The notes beneath the pieces were generated by a model. The model was not told the DNA's origin. It was given only the letters and a program-made list of their open reading frames with translations, and did no database searches. DNA of 64,000 bases from Siphonodentalium dalli (Eukaryota; Mollusca; Scaphopoda; Gadilida; Siphonodentaliidae): contig CP136067.1 of the NCBI GenBank assembly GCA_032622095.1, positions 44,869,549 to 44,933,548 of the forward strand, given 5' to 3'. This document shows positions 1 through 34,789 of this stretch, one piece after another (within the stretch, counting starts at the first letter, position 1; each line of letters begins with the position of its first letter). The translations under genes and the position numbers were made by a program.

Positions 1-219
1 AACAGAAAATATTGAAAATGACAGTGTCAATGACACTGTAACTCAACTTGGAGAAGGGATAAAGTCATACATTACATATAATGTACATATAATGTGGAAA
101 GTTTTAATGTTGAAGTAATATTTGATAGCTTCCATTTAGAGGTGATCCCAAAAAGTTAATTTTCAAAAAAACTAACTGGTTAAGACTTGCTTTAATTTCA
201 GTGATGTGTATATACTTAC

Positions 220-23739
<23,520 letters not shown>

Positions 23740-23830
23740 TTTGAAGAAGTGAGAATGAGGTTTTGTATGCCGTAACGTGATTGGCTGATCGTATACAACA
23801 CAGCCAATAAAATATGGTTTTACAAATAGA
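23740..23830 (-). promoter_or_regulatory. probable PSMA2 5' UTR and core promoter
   Basis: This is the stretch immediately upstream of the PSMA2 start codon. Read on the minus strand it holds AGCCAATCACG, a CCAAT box at 23784-23780, about 41 bases before the ATG. A second CCAAT lies on the plus strand at 23804-23808. I see no clear TATA box at the expected spacing, which fits a housekeeping gene. The transcription start is not determined. Confidence 0.45.
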
Positions 23831-24023
23831 CAGTTTTTATTCTTTGAGAAATGAACAAATAAATTTAAACGGACATGGCACATTCGATCTTAATAATTTT
23901 GTTTATGTATGCCTAATTTGGAAAGAGGTATATGACAAGTTGACATTTTTTTCTGATATACCGCTTATAATATTCTTTGAAAAATACTCAGCAACTGTTT
24001 TATTTTTGTTCTCACATAAGTGA

Positions 24024-24305
24024 AATAAACGCTCTTTATTTCTACCATATCATGAATTGTTCAACACGAAACGCTCTTTTCTGCTTCATGCCGCACACAT
24101 GGCTGTTGTTTGTTTTGGGATCCAAACACCGTGTTCAATGTTGTATTTTAGTGACTTTAATGCGTCTTTCTGGTACACATTTGATGCCCGTAGAAAGGCG
24201 CAGTAAAAGTATTCAACGATATCGACCTATTTCGATACCGCGAAAATTCCAACAGCGAATATTTTTAGGTGCATTTTGGAGCACAAACCGCCGTGTGGTT
24301 TTAAC
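24024..24305 (-). repeat. inverted-repeat arm (left) of a dispersed family
   Basis: Reverse complement shares 'cggtgtttgg', 'agaaaagagcgt', 'atcgaaataggtcgat' and 'cctttctac' in order with 25482-25745 and with 46320-46625. Together with 25482-25745 it flanks a region containing a reverse transcriptase fragment. Confidence 0.75.
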
Positions 24306-25229
24306 CATTTCAGTCCAATTTGATGCATTTATGGTTTTACACAGAACTAATCGCAAGATATTTTTGTTTGCTGGATCGAATAGGTAACCTACATAAACCT
24401 TTCATAAACAACATACAAAAAATTAACAAAAGACAAATTAGTGAATTTCGTGAAATAAATTTATGAACATTTGGTAATTTTAATCATAAATTTACAAGTC
24501 CTTCTATTGTATTAATGTCTATTTTGTCGACCCCACTTTCCTGATTCCAGAACAGAAAACCAATTCCAGATTCGTTAATTAAGTAGGCCTAGGGCCTATA
24601 CATTTTCGAGTTGTGTGAGTTTTATTAAAAATACCTGATTTCTGAGCCTCAATTTCTCAGAATGAGCCAAATTCCGTAGGAGAGACCCGGGCAAAGCGGA
24701 TCGACAGGGCGAAGCCGATCACATTTATTATCTCAATACTAGCAAATTATTCCGATTCTATCCGTATTTTTGAAAAAGGTCGTTTAATGTTGGTTATACA
24801 GTTCCACAGAGAACCATGTATAGGTCCTACTAAAATTTTGTACCCCAGTAGAACATTTTTGTCGGCAATTACGATTTTACCAAATTTATAAATAATCTGC
24901 GTTGGGCATATCTATTGCTCAAGTCGATGATCACATACCGATCTACCGAATAAATGTCGTTGTCTTAGGCAATATATAAATTATATATGTGGAATAAGAC
25001 AATACACTGTAGGCTACAATGTATGTCAATTTGCTATGTTCCATAGGACAATGTATGTCAATTTGCTAAGTTCCATATGACACATGTAGGCGCGTAATGT
25101 GCCGGACTGTAAAAAGATGTGCTCTGGGTAAAGTGAATAACTACACAGCATGTGGCTGATTGCCAAAACTCTTTAGGCCATTAATATGGCCCCGAAGGAT
25201 GACATATTAATAAACTTGTACGAACCACA
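24306..25229. other. unassigned intergenic sequence
   Basis: Upstream of PSMA2. A short direct repeat, 'caatgtatgtcaatttgct', occurs twice near 25018 and 25050. Otherwise nothing recognised. Confidence 0.4.
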
Positions 25230-25259
25230 CCATCATGTCAAAAATTCGACATTGTAGAT

Positions 25260-25490
25260 ATGGAGTTCGACGAGAACGACGAGTCATCTCTAACTAACCC
25301 CATGTCCGAGGATGAAATTTATAGTGCCACACGAAAGCTGAAAAATTGCAAGGCCGGAGGTACTGATAAAATAATTAACGAATATAATAAGGCTTCAGTT
25401 AATCAGATGATGCCCATATATACGTTCGACTTTTCAACCAGATCCTAAATAGTGGATTATTTCCCCACGATTGGGCAGTTGGTTTAAAGC
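25260..25490 (+). pseudogene. non-LTR retrotransposon reverse transcriptase fragment
   Basis: Translation contains ATRKLKNCKAGGTDKIINEY then SVNQMMPIY, the conserved RT segment of LINE-like elements (pattern LKN-KA-G-D-I-NE). A one-base frameshift near 25418 moves the match to the next frame, where LFNQILNSGLFPHDWAVGLKP-like sequence follows. The match then stops at the repeat arm beginning at 25482. Only about 75 residues of the ~1000-residue polyprotein survive, so it is inactive. Confidence 0.85.
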
Positions 25491-25745
25491 CGCATGGCCG
25501 TTTGCGCTCCAAAATACAAATAATAACATTCGCCTTGGAATTTTTCTCAGTATCGAAATAGGTCGATAAATATCTGAACTACCTTTCTACGAGCATTATG
25601 TAACCCAAAAAAGACATATTAAAGTAATGAAAAATACAACTGTGAATACGGTGTTTGGGTCCCAAACACAACATGGAACAGAAAAGAGCGTCCCTTGGTA
25701 GTCTATGTCTGATATGGTAGCATTAAAGAGCCTTTGTCTGATTTC
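25482..25745 (+). repeat. inverted-repeat arm (right)
   Basis: Partner of 24024-24305 in opposite orientation and of 46320-46625 in the same orientation. Contains 'ctcagtatcgaaataggtcg', 'ctacctttctacgagcatta' and 'tgtttgggtcccaaacac'. Confidence 0.75.
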
Positions 25746-26355
25746 TGGCGAAAAGTTGAAAACGGCTGAAAAATGGATGTGACTTTGGCAAGTGTTTTTC
25801 AGAGCATATGAATATATATCTATCCTCTTTTTGAAACTATGTTGGAAAAAATCAAAAGAAATAAATTTTGAACAAAAGACTCTCACGGGTCGGCACAGAA
25901 AATTTTAACCCAAACAGTTAAACAAATAAGAGAACACAAAGTGGCTGTGAAGGATATATAGGCGAGAAGGCTAACACTTCTAGTGGTAATTCTACAGGTA
26001 CTTCCGTACATAATTCTGCCACTGGATTTGTGTCTGTTTGACCATGCTATTGCATGTATACGTAAATTTGAATCCATCCAGATGTCATATGATATCAAAC
26101 AGTGTTCTGTGTGTCTTGAAAGGCGAATTGACATGAGAATAAAAGCAGATTAGGATTGCTATGCCAGGTGCAGGAGGGAGAAAAATAATGTTAAAATGTT
26201 TTCAACTGAAAACAACATGAATCCACCGGAACCCCAGAGCCGGGAAGCTATATAACAACATTTGACTTGCCGAATAGCTCCCTGCATGAATATACACATG
26301 TTCAACATGGGGGAATAGCTGCTAACGGCCACTGTGTGACTTTCCCCTCAAGCTA
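25746..26355. other. unassigned sequence
   Basis: No recognised ORF or repeat. It could hold eroded N-terminal Helitron coding sequence, but I see no motif to support that. Confidence 0.35.
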
Positions 26356-26809
26356 TTAACCCTTTACCCAACAAAACGGCCCTGTGCCAATGCATTCTCT
26401 TATATATGCGAGTCGACCATAGGTCGCCTCGCATATATAAGAGAATGCATTGGCTTAACACATATTAAAATGATAAAATTGTCAAAGAATGTAGAAAAAT
26501 ATTATAAAAATTGTTAAAAAATGTAAGAAAAAATTATAAAATTGTTAAAGAATGTAAGAAAAAATGGTAAAAAGTGTTTTTTAGGCCAATGCATTATCTT
26601 ATATATGCGAGGCCACCTATGGTCGACTCGCATATATAAGAGAATGCATTGGCACAGGGCATAACTGTAACTATCACAATGTGGTCAATGAGCCGGTTCC
26701 AATGATATCCATATTTGTATGGTTCTATTGAGACTGACCCAAGATAATTTAGGCTGTTGCAGCTTCATTTGGGCTATTTTTCTGGGCGTTTTGTTGGGTA
26801 AAGGGTTAA
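26356..26809 (+). mobile_element. TTAA MITE, copy 4, with expanded spacer
   Basis: TTAA at 26356-26359 and 26806-26809 with the family's terminal repeats. The AT-rich spacer between the two hairpins is longer than in other copies because the 'taaaattgttaaagaatgtaa' motif is repeated. The second hairpin carries substitutions ('gcattatctt', 'gaggccacc'). It lies just upstream of the first recognisable Helitron coding block. Confidence 0.87.
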
Positions 26810-27017
26810 TGAGCCATGTAATGTTTTGCCGAATTTACATGATTCATTAAACATGGTACGGTTTAGAAAGAATTGAAGAAATGACAGCAGGGGATATTCC
26901 AGGGTTGGACTGTCCGTGGTTGAGAGGGCTTAAAAGCAACAATCTAGCTTTTTCAGATATAGAAATCATTGATGAACGTTTGAGCAATTTTCCCGAGGAT
27001 GGAGCGTTTGGTTTTTA

Positions 27018-27152
27018 CCCTGTGCCAATGCATTCTCTTATATATGCGAGTCGACCATAGGTCGCCTCGCATATATAAGAGAATGCATTGGCCTAACAAT
27101 TTTTTACAATTTTAATAATTTTGTCTTGTATTCTTTAACAATTTTATAATTT
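27018..27152. mobile_element. TTAA MITE, copy 5, fragment with one hairpin
   Basis: It starts abruptly at 'cctgtgccaatgcattc', contains a single complete hairpin and part of the AT-rich spacer, and lacks both terminal repeats. It interrupts the N-terminal part of the Helitron ORF, whose frame is open up to 27015. Confidence 0.8.
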
Positions 27153-27718
27153 CACCCATACAGGGCCCCAGACAAACATGAGCAAACGACACTCTTCTAT
27201 ATGCTTCTATATATGTGTGGGGCTCCATGCAGGTATAATGGATGTTTTTTATTTTATGTCCTAAAAATTGTAAGAAACACTGCGTTCTCTGACAATGATA
27301 TAAGTCAGAATGATGCGACATCTGCCCCTGAACAGTCTGCTGTTACTGATGGGGACCACGCTACTGTATCTGCTGTTATCCTTCCCCAGCCAGTGTGCGA
27401 TCTTGCCGAAAAAATAGATCACTGAGGTATCTGGACGTGATCATCCACCATGTACAATAAATAGAAGAGGTGACGTTGTACCTTGGCCATCTGGGCCTAA
27501 TATTCGGTTTCAGAATTTACTACTGTAAATTTTTTAACTCTTGTATTTCCATTTCCTAACGGCCATGGTGATTTCTACGCCTTAATATGACACGGAACAT
27601 GCAACTCAATGAGTGATTGGGCTCAACATTTGCTTTGGATCAATGACGGTAGGTTTGCATGTCATACTTTCTTCAAATGTGTACTTTACAATATAAGGAA
27701 AGAGACACTAGAACATTA

Positions 27719-27938
27719 TTGGAAGCCAAATTGACATTTAATAAATAATTGAGCTTAAGCACAATAAGAGCTAATTGCACTTAAGCGCAATAAGGAATCC
27801 CTCATTGCGCTTAATCGCAATAAGGGAAGATCTAACTGCGCTTAAGCACATTAAGAATATTCCTGCGCTTAAGCTCAATAAGATATTCCTTATTGCGCTT
27901 AAGCTAAATTATTTATTAAATGTCAATTTGGCTTCCCA
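27719..27938. mobile_element. 220-bp palindromic MITE inserted in the Helitron ORF
   Basis: Ends TTGGAAGCCAAATTGACATT and AATGTCAATTTGGCTTCCCA pair over about 32 bp. The interior is a series of 'gcgcttaagc' and 'cttattgcgcttaa' palindromes. Flanks 27709-27718 (TAGAACATTA) and 27939-27948 (TAGAACATAA) agree at nine of ten bases. Removing the element and one flank copy makes the Helitron frame read RKETLEHNNFIINQKLGD without interruption. The longer element at 43056-44312 has related ends. Confidence 0.88.
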
Positions 27939-28160
27939 TAGAACATAACAATTTCATCATTAATCAGAAACTTGGCGATCTCATCTCACTGCAGATGATT
28001 TGCAAATAATCATTAGTGAGGATCGAGGTGATATTGCTGAGATACTATATTTTACTTCCAACATAAGGGGCACCAATCGGAGAACTTATACAGCATAACA
28101 TTTATTGTGGCGATGGACTTCATTCTTTCTTTGCTACTGCAATATGTTCTGAATTTCACT

Positions 28161-28558
28161 TTAACCCTTTACCCAACAGAACGGCCCTGTGCCAATGCAT
28201 TCTCTTATATATGCGAGTCGACCATAGGTCGCCTCGCATATATAAGAGAATGCATTGGCTTAACACATTAAAAAATATAAAATTGTTAAAGAATGTAAGA
28301 AAAAATGGTAAAAAGTGTTAAAAAAAGATTTTTTTAGGCCAAATCATTCTCTTATATATGCGAGGCGACATATGGTCGACTCGCATATATAAGAGAATGC
28401 ATTGGCACAGGGCTAACTGTAACTATCACAATGTGGTCAAGGAGCCGGTTCCAATGATATCCATATTTGTATGGTTCTATTGAGACAGACCGAAGATATT
28501 TTAGGCTGTTGAAGCTTTATTTGGCCGGTTTTGGCCGTTTTGTTGGGTAAAGGGTTAA
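28161..28558 (+). mobile_element. TTAA MITE, copy 6, inserted in the Helitron coding sequence
   Basis: Full-length element with TTAA at 28161-28164 and 28555-28558. If the element and one TTAA are removed, the flanking Helitron frame reads on as SEFHFKPLHRILTEY, a sensible continuation of the Rep domain. This defines the insertion to the base. One base of the first left hairpin arm differs from the consensus. Confidence 0.92.
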
Positions 28559-29199
28559 ACCTCTCCATCGTATTTTGACTGAATATATAATGCAGACAAC
28601 CGGAACATATGTATTATTTAAAGTCATTCCAGAAAATTCACATATTGTTGGATATTACTTTTATATAAAGGAAGCGATGAAACAAGTTTTTTTTTTATAG
28701 ATACCTTCTGGCTTCGATATGATTTTGCTAAATATCGGGGCTTACTTGTCGGGCTGATAAACAATCTCATTCTATATTATTTGGTGCTTTTACAAATGGT
28801 CAGACTGAGGATGACATTGCATATGTTATTTCGAATTGGGTAAGCATAAATTGGGCATGGCAGCTTGTCAGGATATTGATGGAAACCCTCGAAAACAATC
28901 TTCGGCCATCACCTGAAGGTACTGCTCCTCCCGACTCTGACTAAGCTATTATATGCTCTACTTGAAGACTATCCGGTACTAACAAATCGTGTAGATATTC
29001 AGCGGTGTTCCGATTATTGTTTGCGACCCCCTCGTAAAGGGTCTCAAAGGGAAAAGGTATTCGGGATGGACTTTGGATCAGAATGCAATCCTGGTAAATC
29101 AGTCAGAGTGAATCGTACTATTATTAAGAAAAGAAATGGGAGCAAATGTTTTGAACAGCCTGTTAAAAAAAAAAACACATTATCTGCTTATAATTGAAC

Positions 29200-29548
29200 T
29201 TGTTACAGGTATAGAATCATGAATGACGAATCGCGATGAATCGAAAGGATGACACTGTTTAGGAAGATAGTAGAGGGGTTGGTCCCGGCTATACATACAC
29301 ATGACCTATTAACACCAAGGAGCAAGGACAAACGAAAAATAACTGCCAAAAAATTCCCAGGATTTGAAACAACAAACATTATTGAGTCGCACGAGTGTAC
29401 TAACTCGCTTTCTTACGAAATTATAAGGACAAATACAGCTCAATATAAGAACTCATTCTTTGTGAAAACAATCATCGAATGGAACCACCTGGAGGATACG
29501 GACAGCGCATGTGATTCAACATCGATACCAACATTAACAGCAAATTAA
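29200..29548 (+). pseudogene. 3' end of a LINE (CR1/L2-like) reverse transcriptase ORF
   Basis: From 29249 the open frame reads MTLFRKIVEGLVPAI, later TAQYKNSFFVKTIIEWNHLED. This is the typical last segment of CR1/L2-like polyproteins (YK-SFFxRTI-WN-L). It ends in a stop at 29546-29548. The following 'acatacagatacagata' (29590-29615) could be the short-repeat tail such elements carry. Only the 3' end is present, as expected from 5' truncation at insertion. It lies between the Rep and helicase parts of the Helitron. Confidence 0.82.
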
Positions 29549-29609
29549 GTCGTCCAACGGTGAACCTACAGCCAAATCAAGGCTACTACACCGAACTACA
29601 TACAGATAC

Positions 29610-29950
29610 AGATATAATCTGCTTAGAAACGCCTCATTTTGGGTCGATAATGTGCTGAAAATGAGAATAATTTAGTCATATTATTGACTCATAATAGTAC
29701 GATTCTAAGCAGATTATGTGCGGACAAAGACACAAATGAGCCAACACGACTTTTTAGCAGGTTTTTCATCATTGCCCGCGTCATAATACGAAATAACGGA
29801 TAGGAGTCAATTATCTGCTTATTTCAGAAACAAATAATCACATTACGAACCTATTTAACATTATATGTCGATTATGTGCGTATTTGCGCGAGGATATGTT
29901 TTGAAATCCAACGGGATCACCCTTTTATAGTCGATAATTATCCATTTCAC
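29610..29950 (+). repeat. inverted-repeat arm (left) with 'ataatctgctta' motifs
   Basis: Its reverse complement is found at 34790-35095: 'aaatacgcacataatcgac', 'gattatttg..tctgaaata', 'cagcacattatcgac' and 'tgaggcgtttctaag' are shared. A smaller palindrome, 'ataatctgcttag' with 'ctaagcagattat', sits within it at 29616-29727. Confidence 0.8.
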
Positions 29951-30009
29951 TATATATCACTATTAATATCGATGTCTGACCCAAAAAATTCTTCAGTTGA
30001 CATCATTGG

Positions 30010-30365
30010 AATATAAATGTTTGTGGATATGCATGTAAAGTAACGAGGGTATTGGAACACTTGTTGATGTACTCCACGAAATTGCAAATACCACTGAAGA
30101 TTCTTTTGCATAAGGGGCACCTTGTGTGAGGATTCTATGATATACGGGCAATCTTGTGTTCTAAGTTGTTGATGTCAACAGTGAAGAGAATAGAAAGATG
30201 TTTGTGCATATGCATGTAAAGGAACGAGGGGATTTGGAGCACTTGTTGATGTCCTCCACGACATTGCAAATACCACTGAAGATTCTTTGGCATAAGGGGC
30301 ACATTGTGTGAAGATTCCATGATATACGGGGAACCTTGTGTTCTAAGTTGTTAATGTCTACAATG
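30010..30365 (+). repeat. two-copy tandem repeat of about 178 bp
   Basis: 'aatgtttgtggatatgcatg', 'acttgttgatgtactccacg', 'accactgaagattctttt' and 'cttgtgttctaagttgttga' recur in order in the second copy from about 30188, at high identity. Separates the left inverted-repeat arm from the helicase part. Confidence 0.85.
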
Positions 30366-30769
30366 AAGCGATGTATCGGCGGTTGAAGCTTCGTTCGAGC
30401 TCAGCTCAATTCCACTATATCCTCATAAGTTCACTACTGTTAGTTTTTCAGGCACTCGTCAGCTGGACAAACATGGCCGTACACTTACAAAGACCACTCC
30501 TCCTATTCAACGAGAGATCAAAATGACATTGTTTCAATTCACCAATTCAATCGGAGAAGTGGCAAAGTTCCTGTTGTTAAAAGGTAATATTAGAGATTCG
30601 TGGCCTCCCTAGGATGGTTATTGTCGCTCGATGCTCTTACTTCACTGGCCTAATTTCAGATATCAATATTTATGAGTTGGACAAATCTTTCTCTAATTTC
30701 TTAATAGTGATGCTTGCCCAAACATTGTAAATGCCGATGTTGAAAAATCTAAAATCAAATACCACCTGT

Positions 30770-32170
30770 ACCTTTGGAAGAAACTCTTTCTGGACCCGTT
30801 GATGGAGTTGATAAAGAAAATCAACCTGACTGGATGGAGACCGTTCAGCCTCATGCCATTTTTGAGGATTTCACCAACTTGTTTGATTATGATGACATAA
30901 TTGGGCTACCAAATTATAGCTGTCCTACTGATTTTGGGTGTTTCATGGCTTGAGACCGCTATTGGTTCTGATTTATCTGTATCTGATGATTTGACTATTC
31001 CTGATGTTGATTTGAATTCAGACCAGAGGTCCGCATTTAATTTGGTTGTGTATAAGGGAAGTGATATCATCAATGGATGGATAAACCATTTTTTCAACCT
31101 AGCTACTCCAGAGGATCCCATGCATAACATAAAGGAATTATATAGAATGCAGTCACCAACAGTAGTGTCGAAATGCAAAGTCATGGCAAGGAGATACAGG
31201 CTGTCAGTATCGAGGAGGTTAGAGCCATAATTAGTGTTTCTGGTGCAGCAGTATGCGAAAAATCGTATTTGATTAAATGCCTTGTAAAAGCAATCCGCCT
31301 TCTTTTGAGTAGGAATGAAGCAGTTCATTTTTCAAAATACCCACCACGTAAAAGACCAAAGAAATGGATCCCCGGCTAGGCCCTGATGGAACTCTAGGTT
31401 TAGCCCTGCAGAAAAAAATGTAATGGTCTTGAATCTCTTCCTGTTGATGAGAGATCTCTAGTTGGTTGTCGTACTTTGGGGTGGATGGAGTTTTCATGTA
31501 AAAGTTGCGTGAAGAGAAGTTCTGATATTGATTTGAATCTTTGGGCGGGTTATCAGTTGTTGTCTTTCTGGGGGATGATGTCCAGTTATCCCCGTGGCTG
31601 ACACTACAGTTTATGTCTTTGAGTACCTCAACTGTTGGGTTACATGGTGTGGAAGACGTATGCTCGGGCTGTTATTTTGACAACTGTTGTTAGACAAGGA
31701 GAAAATAACCAAAACTTCGGGGCAGTATAGCTTATCCCTTGATCAATGTAGATGGTTGAAAGAGGTCCATTATCATTCTCTGAATTCAAGAGTTGGACCA
31801 GAACTACTGAACAGATCGAATGCATATGACTTATTTGTTTTTCCCATTCACGCTCAAGAATGGGAGCGTAATAAGGTTATGTTACTTGAATGCAAACTGA
31901 TTGCCATCAACTCTGGACCCCATTCTAAATATATTTCCTCTGACAAAGCTTGTGGGTTGTTGCCTGTTATTTACCTTTGCGAATCAGCCAAATTTATGTT
32001 GACGACTAACTTGAGTGTTAAGCATGGCCTGTTTAATGGTTCACCAGATACTGTTGTCGATATTATTTACAATGATGGATGCAGGCCCCCCCCCCCTGAA
32101 TTCTTACCCGATGTGGTCATGGCAGAGTTTAAAACACACACTGGTCTACGTTTCATGTCTGGCAATTCCA
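30770..32170 (+). pseudogene. PIF1-type helicase part of the Helitron
   Basis: The block starts at ENQPDWMETVQPHAIFED, then LNSDQRSAFNLVVY (about 31012). The Walker A region at 31242-31265 reads GAAVCEKS, where GxxxxGKS is expected; the second glycine is lost. Walker B is at 31443 (VDERSLVG followed by GWMEF). Next are GDDVQLSP (31577) and TTVVRQGEN (about 31680). The C-terminal stretch, 31726-32150, is one long open frame with FPIHAQEWERNKVMLLEC and LTTNLSVKHGLFNGSPDTVV. At least three frame changes lie between these motifs. After about 32150 the match ends and a duplicated non-coding unit begins. Confidence 0.85.
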
Positions 32171-32204
32171 AAATAATTAATTATCTTGTTTTGTTATTAC
32201 AGTT

Positions 32205-32930
32205 GTTGGATGTATACTGCGGAGAATATCACCAATTGAAACTGTCAGCTAAATTAAATTACTTGAGAAAATTCAGAACAAGACAGCTCATGATAGCAAT
32301 TAAGATTTTGTGTTAGTTTTTAGTGATTGTGATACATTGTTTTCGAAATCCGAGGCGAGTTTTTGTGGCCCTGGAGGGTTGATAACATGTCCGAGACTCG
32401 GTTATCTTGCAGTGAGGTCTCCAGTTGACTTCAAATTGCAGCATTGGGGGACTCCTACATCGGGGTTGTGGACCGTTGGCCACCTGTCATTGCATTGTTC
32501 ATGTTTTGGTACATGGTTGATGAGTGCTGCATAAGACAGACGGGTACCCCCCCCCCCAAAACCGTAGTGTGTAACTCAGTTCATGTGCCTGTCAGTGGAA
32601 TATTAAACTCTCGACAAGAATTCAACCTGGACTGCGAACCCAGTTGACTGGGGACTGTAATAGCGGGTATATAGGGTCACTGCGATGGGAGTATCCCAAC
32701 ATATCCAGTCCTTACTGATCAGGTTAACCTCTGAGAATTCAAAAATCAAACAGTTGATATTTATCAGCAAATAATATTCTCATTCTATTAATTATGATTG
32801 ATGTTTGTTAACGTTTTTGGCGATGCAATATTTTATTTATTTGTTATTTTGTAATTAAATAAGGACAAGCCTATGAGACATTCGACTTTCTAAAAGTGAA
32901 ATGATGTTCATTGTTCAATTCCACTGATTG
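32205..32930 (+). repeat. ~650-700-bp direct repeat, copy A
   Basis: 'ttggatgtatactgcggaga', 'gagactcggttatcttgc', 'gactcctacatcggg', 'gtggaccgttggcc' and 'aattatgattgat' recur in order at 33735-34380. A 10-base C run near 32550 distinguishes this copy. A third partial match is at 33470-33560. It follows directly on the helicase ORF and may be Helitron 3' flank. Confidence 0.8.
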
Positions 32931-33734
32931 ACTGACCATTAACTGCGGGGTGATAAGTCCCCAAATTGGCTACTGTCAATACCAGGGACCTGATATCATT
33001 ATCATTCTTCATGCCTAACTTTACAATGTTAATGGTTTAGAACCCTTTATGTCCAACTATTACAATTTTCAGGCACACTTTTAATGTGGGAGGTCTTTTT
33101 GTCCGTGAGTAGGTCGTCGACATACCCTTCCCCTAATCAAGATTTCTTCGGGTTAATGTTACTCTTGTGAATAAATATATAAATATAATATTGGGAGTCT
33201 ATTGACATACTTTATATTATATATACATGTACCTAAATTAGGTGGTGTTGATACTGAACTGGTTGTAATAGTTTTCCCTTCTTTCTCTGTTCATGCGTTT
33301 AAATGACAAACAAAAATATTATAAATATTTTATATAACCAATATGAGCTACAACTAATATTAATTTGTTCGTTCTTTTCGGGTGAAAGGAATGCAAACAA
33401 TTTTGGAGGCTTTAGAAGAGGATTTTTATTTAATCAGGACAACAAAACCAATGGTTTATTATTGTATTGTTATAAACTTGTTGGATGTTTAATGCGGAGG
33501 ATATCATCAGTTAAAACTGTCAGCTAAAATATGAGAAAATTTAGAAGACAATTCACCATACATACGAATTTTATAAGTAATTTGTTTCTTGTGGCATTTT
33601 AATTCATTTGTACATGTTTAATTAATTCCTGTTTTTGACTGTAAAGGACCTCAGTGTGCATTTACTTAGATTATTTTGTATTCATTTAGGACAGCGTAAT
33701 AATCATTTGTTCATTTATTATCTTGTTGTGTAAT

Positions 33735-34380
33735 ACATTTGTTGGATGTATACTGCGGAGAATATAATCAGTTAAGCTAAAATAAATTACGTTTTGAGAT
33801 AATTCAGAACAAGACAGTTCAAGATAATGATTATGATTTTGTTTAGTAATTTTGGTATCTTGTTTTCCTGGAGGCTGTATTACATGGCCGAAACTCGGTT
33901 ATCTTGCTGCGAGGTATCCAGTTGACTTCAACATGCAGTCATGGAGGACTCCTACATCCGGGTAGTGGACCGTTGGCCAACTGTCTGCGTTGTTCGTGTT
34001 TTTGGAACATTGCTGAGTGCTGCAGAAGCCTAGCGGGTACCCCAGAACCGGAGTGGTCAACTCAATTCAGGGATGTCAACGGAATGTTAAACTCGGGGAA
34101 ATGGAGTCAGCCTGGACTGATTGTTAACTGGGGACTTTAACGACGGGCAAAAAGCAGTATCCCGACAGATTCATTCTTTACTCATCAGGTTAATAACTTT
34201 TGGGAATTCAAAATTCAAACAACAGTTGATATTTATACGCAATAAATATTATCATTCTATTAATTATGATTGATATTCGTTAAATTTTTGGCCATGCACT
34301 AATTTATTTATGTATTATTTTGTAATTGAATATGGACAAGCCTACGAGATATTCGACTTGCTGAAAGCCTTATTGGAATG
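33735..34380 (+). repeat. ~650-bp direct repeat, copy B
   Basis: Partner of 32205-32930, about 1.5 kb downstream. The intervening 32931-33734 shows only the partial match at 33470-33560 and nothing else recognised. Confidence 0.8.
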
Positions 34381-34391
34381 ATTTAGGTGAA

Positions 34392-34733
34392 ATGGGTTGT
34401 TTTAGACGTAAAGTCTCATATTTTCTTACTTTGAGTAAAATTCTTGGAGTGACCTATGGCTATCAGTTGGAAATGTCTAACCTTATTGATGTCAGGTTGG
34501 AAACTTTCAACAGTTGGACAGCCTTTGGTACCGTACCAGTTGGAGAATTCCATGAGGTGGGGTGTGCATTTGGATATTTTAAGGTGGACACCACCAACAG
34601 AGACCCTCTAGCAACGATCTGCGCTAAGGGGGTTAAACTCTTATTATATTTCTCACAATTTTCCTTAAACCCATGTCAAAATTATCTCTCAGGACATTAT
34701 AAGCAAGAAGTTATTAATTTATACATTGGATAA
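34392..34733 (+). other. 113-codon open frame, unrecognised
   Basis: The frame starts at ATG 34392 after a duplicated repeat and ends at the stop before 34734. The peptide (GVTYGYQLEMSNLIDVRLET within it) has ordinary amino acid composition, but I recognise no domain, signal peptide or membrane span. It may be transposon debris or chance. No splice signals were evident at its ends. Confidence 0.2.
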
Positions 34734-34789
34734 AATGTGTTAAGAGTAACGCCATAAAGACGGCTTGCAACATATGGATTGGTCAACAT

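Larger units (their letters stand above)
26858..32170 (+). pseudogene. Helitron-type Rep/PIF1-helicase gene, fragmented
   Basis: Blocks in order on the plus strand match a Helitron-like replicase-helicase. N-terminal: GDIPGLDCPWLRGLKSNN (from about 26888). Middle: GDVVPWPSGPNI (27470), then DWAQHLLWINDGRFACH (27617), then LTADDLQIIISEDRG and SNIRGTNRRTYT (27990-28090), a Helitron-like N domain. After a MITE come HRILTEY, NPHIVGYYFYI and SDYCLRPPRKGSQREKVFGM (29007). The PIF1 helicase part spans about 30770-32170. By family knowledge such proteins nick DNA and drive rolling-circle transposition. Here stops, frameshifts, two MITEs, a MITE fragment and a LINE 3' end break it. The HUH nuclease motif is not recognisable; a degraded RADKQSHSILFGAF stands near the expected place. 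Clearly dead. Confidence 0.8.

Noticed and set aside
27721-27920. Regularly spaced palindromes that might suggest a CRISPR array
   Set aside because: The 'gcgcttaagc' motifs are irregular, vary in spacing, and are framed by terminal inverted repeats of a MITE in an animal genome.
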